Assembly (NCBI RefSeq): GCF_004341085.1 | Contig: NZ_SLXW01000003.1 | Coordinates: 1 to 64,000 of the forward strand | Origin: Sphingomonas sp. PP-CE-1G-424 | Lineage (GTDB): Bacteria; Pseudomonadota; Alphaproteobacteria; Sphingomonadales; Sphingomonadaceae | Direction of reading: 5' to 3' | DNA: 64,000 bases | Part shown: positions 61,280 to 64,000 of the stretch, piece after piece | Position numbering within the stretch: the first letter of the stretch is position 1 | Layout of the letters: each line of letters begins with the position of its first letter | Translations under genes and position numbers: made by a program | The notes under the pieces: model-generated | Seen by the model: the letters and a program-made list of their open reading frames with translations, nothing else | Database searches by the model: none | Told to the model about the DNA's origin: nothing

Positions 61280-62522
61280 GCCCTCGAATTTCAAAGTTTC
61301 AGGAAGATCGGCTAGCGGCAGCGTTACCGCAGACGACCGATCTGTCAGGCTTGGGCCAAGCCTGTCGGGCACAAACCTGGAACGTGCGGGTGACTATAAT
61401 CAGCGCGTCGTCACGCAGATCATTCGGCGTAATCCTGACATCACGCGAAACGAAATCGCGGTGATGACCAATTTGACCGCGCCGACGATCGCCAACATCG
61501 TAGGGCGATTATTCGAGAACGAACTCGTGATCGATGCCGGACGACGCTTGGGCGGTCGAGGGCAACCGGCGACCCGCCTCCGGATAAATCCGGAAGGGGG
61601 CTTCGCCATTGGCCTCAACATTGATCGCGATCATGTTACGTTGGTATCACTCGATCTAGCTGGCACGGTGCGCTCTCGATTTACCCAACAGATCGCATTC
61701 GCGTCGCCAGACGATGTCGTACGGGTCGTCGAAAAGGGGATCGCGGCAATCGTTGATACCGATGCGATACGCTTGGATCGGGTGCTTGGGATGGGTGTGG
61801 CGCTTCCCGACGACATCGGGCGGGTCGACCTGCCGCATCGCCCGGCCGGGTACGAGCAGTGGAGCGATGTCGATATCCAGGCGATGCTCGCACCTATCGT
61901 CCCCTGGTCGATACACATCGACAACGATGCCGCGGCAGCAGCCATCGGCGAGGCACAGTTCGGCGACGGGCACCATGCGAACTTCTTCTACATTCTCGTC
62001 AGCGCGGGACTAGGCGGCGGGGTCGTGATCGACGGCGCTTATTACCGTGGCGCAAACGCCCGCGGCGGGGAACTCGGCTTTCTGCCGCTCGCCACTGATC
62101 CGACCAAGGTGCTGCAGGACGTCGTCTCCCTGTCGGCGTTGTCGAGCTATCTAGAGACTGCAGGACTGGACCCGGCGGGTATGGATCCAACGCAACCGTT
62201 TACCGCAGCGTTCAAGCCGCACGTTGCCGCTTGGCTCGACGACGCATCGGACGCGCTCGTGCCAGCGCTGACGGCCGTGAACTGCCTAGTCAATCCCGCG
62301 ATTGTTCTCGTTGGAGGGCGGCTGCCGGACGATATCCTCGATCAGCTCGCTACGGATACCTACCGAAAACTGCGAACGGCAGCACCCAATATCCCTATAA
62401 TTGCGCCGATCGCTCGGGCGAGTCTCTCGCGAGATAGTCCGGCAATAGGCGCCGCGATCCTGCCTTTTCTCGACCGCATCCTGCCGTCGGACGGGATACT
62501 CATCAAGTCGCAATCGGCATAG
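61272..62522 (+). CDS. ROK-family transcriptional regulator
   Basis: 416 residues; ATG 61272 overlaps the halogenase stop (ATGGATAA). N-terminal helix-turn-helix: YNQRVVTQIIRRNPDITRNE / IAVMTNLTAPTIANIVGRLF, with a wing ending GGRGQPATRL. Then a ROK sugar-binding domain: GLNIDRDHVTLVSLDL, IDNDAAAAAIGEAQFG, VSAGLGGGVVIDG and GGELGF. The Cys zinc cluster of the kinases is not seen, in keeping with a regulator that binds sugar without phosphorylating it. Likely represses the locus until a mono- or disaccharide binds. Confidence 0.85.
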   Translation: MDKPSNFKVSGRSASGSVTADDRSVRLGPSLSGTNLERAGDYNQRVVTQIIRRNPDITRNEIAVMTNLTAPTIANIVGRLFENELVIDAGRRLGGRGQPATRLRINPEGGFAIGLNIDRDHVTLVSLDLAGTVRSRFTQQIAFASPDDVVRVVEKGIAAIVDTDAIRLDRVLGMGVALPDDIGRVDLPHRPAGYEQWSDVDIQAMLAPIVPWSIHIDNDAAAAAIGEAQFGDGHHANFFYILVSAGLGGGVVIDGAYYRGANARGGELGFLPLATDPTKVLQDVVSLSALSSYLETAGLDPAGMDPTQPFTAAFKPHVAAWLDDASDALVPALTAVNCLVNPAIVLVGGRLPDDILDQLATDTYRKLRTAAPNIPIIAPIARASLSRDSPAIGAAILPFLDRILPSDGILIKSQSA

Positions 62523-62565
62523 CCAAACGAATGATCTGACGTATTGCTTTAATTAGGAAGTACTT

Positions 62566-63789
62566 TTGAAAAAGCTGGCGCATCTAGTTGTACTTGCCTT
62601 TCTGCCGTTTGCGGTCGGCGTGGCGCGCGCGCAGGATCAGTTTGTCGATCCAAACACGTTGCGTCCTTCGTTGGACCCGAACCGCAAGGCCAATGGGTTG
62701 GCACGAACGCCGCAGATGGGATGGAACAGCTGGAACAAGTTCGGCTGCAACATCGATGAGAAGACGGTGCGTCGCATCGCCGACACCATGGCGACGAATG
62801 GCATGCGCGATGCGGGGTACGAGTATGTCGTCATCGACGACTGCTGGCACGGTGAGCGCGATGCCACCGGCTTCATCACGGAAAGTCGAGAAAAGTTTCC
62901 ATCGGGCATGAAGGCACTGGCCGATTACGTCCACGCTCGCGGCCTCAAGTTCGGGATATACTCCGATGCCGGCGCCAAGACCTGTGCCGGCAAACCCGGC
63001 AGCTTGGGACATGAATATCAGGACGCGCTTACATACGCTCGGTGGGGCGTTGATTACCTAAAGTATGACTGGTGCTCGACTGGCACGTTGAATGCCGAGA
63101 GCGCCTACGCGCTCATGTCGGATGCCCTCAAAGCCACGGGGCGGCCGGTTCTTCTGGCGATGTGCGAATGGGGCAACAATCGTCCGTGGGAATGGGGCAA
63201 GAAGATCGGCAACTCGTGGCGCACGACCAGCGATATCCGCGATGCCTGGAAGGGGCGGGACAAATGGTCGATCGGTATGGTCGACATCGTTGACGCGAAC
63301 GAGCCGCTTTATCCGTATGCGGGGCCCGGGCACTGGAACGATGCCGACATGCTCGAGGTCGGCAACGGCGGAATGTCCGATACCGAGTACCGCTCCCATT
63401 TTAGTCTGTGGGCGATGATGACTTCACCACTGATTGCCGGCAACGATATCACCAACATGAGTGCAGCAACGCGCGACATTTTGTTGAACAAGGAGGTAAT
63501 CGCGGTCAATCAGGACCCCCTGGGTCAGCAGGGTCGTCGTATACGCGATGATGGCGATCTGGAGGTCTGGTCGAAGCCGTTGAGCGATGGAAGCCGGGCC
63601 GTGATACTATTCAACCGCTCCGAAAGTCCTGCCAAGATCGAGGTCAATTGGCCGGAAATAGGTCTGACCCGCTCGGTCCGTGCAGACGTACGCGACGTGT
63701 GGAGCCATCGCTCGATAGGCAAGGTTAGTGACCGATACGCCGCACTGGTGCCAGCGCATGGGGTGATCATGGTTAAAGTTACCCCCTGA
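62566..63789 (+). CDS. Exported GH27 alpha-galactosidase
   Basis: 407 residues starting with TTG 62566, preceded by TTAGGAAG; signal peptide MKKLAHLVVLAFLPFAVGVARA. TPQMGWNSWNKFGCNIDEK, VVIDDCWHG and YLKYDWC with nucleophile Asp168, then SDIRDAW with acid/base Asp223, and GHWNDADMLEVGNGG are hallmarks of GH27. A C-terminal beta-sandwich closes it. It removes terminal alpha-galactose from galactosides such as galactomannan side chains. Last gene of the locus. Confidence 0.9.
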   Translation: MKKLAHLVVLAFLPFAVGVARAQDQFVDPNTLRPSLDPNRKANGLARTPQMGWNSWNKFGCNIDEKTVRRIADTMATNGMRDAGYEYVVIDDCWHGERDATGFITESREKFPSGMKALADYVHARGLKFGIYSDAGAKTCAGKPGSLGHEYQDALTYARWGVDYLKYDWCSTGTLNAESAYALMSDALKATGRPVLLAMCEWGNNRPWEWGKKIGNSWRTTSDIRDAWKGRDKWSIGMVDIVDANEPLYPYAGPGHWNDADMLEVGNGGMSDTEYRSHFSLWAMMTSPLIAGNDITNMSAATRDILLNKEVIAVNQDPLGQQGRRIRDDGDLEVWSKPLSDGSRAVILFNRSESPAKIEVNWPEIGLTRSVRADVRDVWSHRSIGKVSDRYAALVPAHGVIMVKVTP

Positions 63790-63938
63790 TCGCGCCACCG
63801 GGTTCTATCACGCGTCGTCGGGCAGACGAACACCGGATGCTAGTTTGCGGCGAACCTGCCGTTCGAGAGGTTGCGTTAAGCCCAGCAGCAAAGCCGTCAG
63901 TTTGACCGTTTATTAGCGTTGCTGGGCAGTTGCGAACC

Positions 63939-63998
63939 ATGAACGAATGTCCGAACTTGGAAAGCACAACAAGGACGCTGAGCGTCCGCTTGTGGGTC
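63939..63998 (+). repeat. 60-bp interspersed repeat, copy 9
   Basis: Begins ATGAACGAATGTCCGAACTT and ends GAGCGTCCGCTTGTGGGTC. Exactly 60 bp, 150 bp after the GH27 stop; close to the consensus. Confidence 0.8.
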
Positions 63999-64000
63999 AA

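Overview
The window looks like a chromosomal segment of a sphingomonad (Alphaproteobacteria, Sphingomonas-like). This rests on high GC content, two large TonB-dependent receptors, a receptor / flavin halogenase / ROK regulator / cupin-like polysaccharide locus of the kind common in sphingomonads, and many small families I recognise from that group (DUF3253, DUF2975 with a small XRE regulator, secreted aspartyl protease). No rRNA, tRNA or CRISPR array was seen. All calls come from reading the sequence; no database was searched.

Region 1, about 1-18 kb, is a mobile/defence island with decay at its edge. At the left edge the zinc-ribbon end of a serine recombinase (minus strand) abuts a tyrosine integrase (plus strand) broken by a TAG and a frameshift. 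Then come a three-gene ABC-3C-type defence operon (nuclease-like effector, middle component, ABC ATPase); a MerR-like regulator overlapping a two-TM protein, followed by the detached last ~100 residues of an Argonaute PIWI domain; a four-gene cyclophane (triceptide) RiPP operon with a 56-residue precursor ending in YNR, FNR and HNR; a SIR2-domain protein; a single-chain restriction-modification enzyme; a decayed NmrA-like gene; and a nuclease-like orphan.

Region 2, about 18-48 kb, holds ordinary and accessory genes separated by repeat-rich spacers: two coupled genes for very large exported proteins of unknown function, a TbpB-like surface lipoprotein, a cysS fragment, a LuxR regulator, an amidohydrolase/SDR pair divergent from a LysR gene, an SDR/TetR divergent pair with a perfect palindrome between them, an aspartyl protease, an XRE/DUF2975 pair, a TonB receptor, a split ModE-like pair (DNA-binding and molybdate-binding parts on separate proteins), a coiled-coil/TM/SH3 protein and a SEC-C/HNH-like protein.

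Region 3, about 48.8-63.8 kb, is a polysaccharide-utilisation locus: SGNH acetylesterase, cupin-like protein, GH2 enzyme, ROK sugar kinase, TonB receptor, flavin-dependent halogenase homologue, ROK repressor and GH27 alpha-galactosidase. The enzyme set would suit an acetylated galacto(gluco)mannan, though this is inference.

A 60-bp interspersed repeat occurs nine times in spacers between 18 and 64 kb, always on the plus strand, with conserved ends and a variable middle. None was seen in the 1-18 kb island. A second GTCCGCTTT-type family (minus strand) and a TGTCGC-type inverted repeat family share these spacers.
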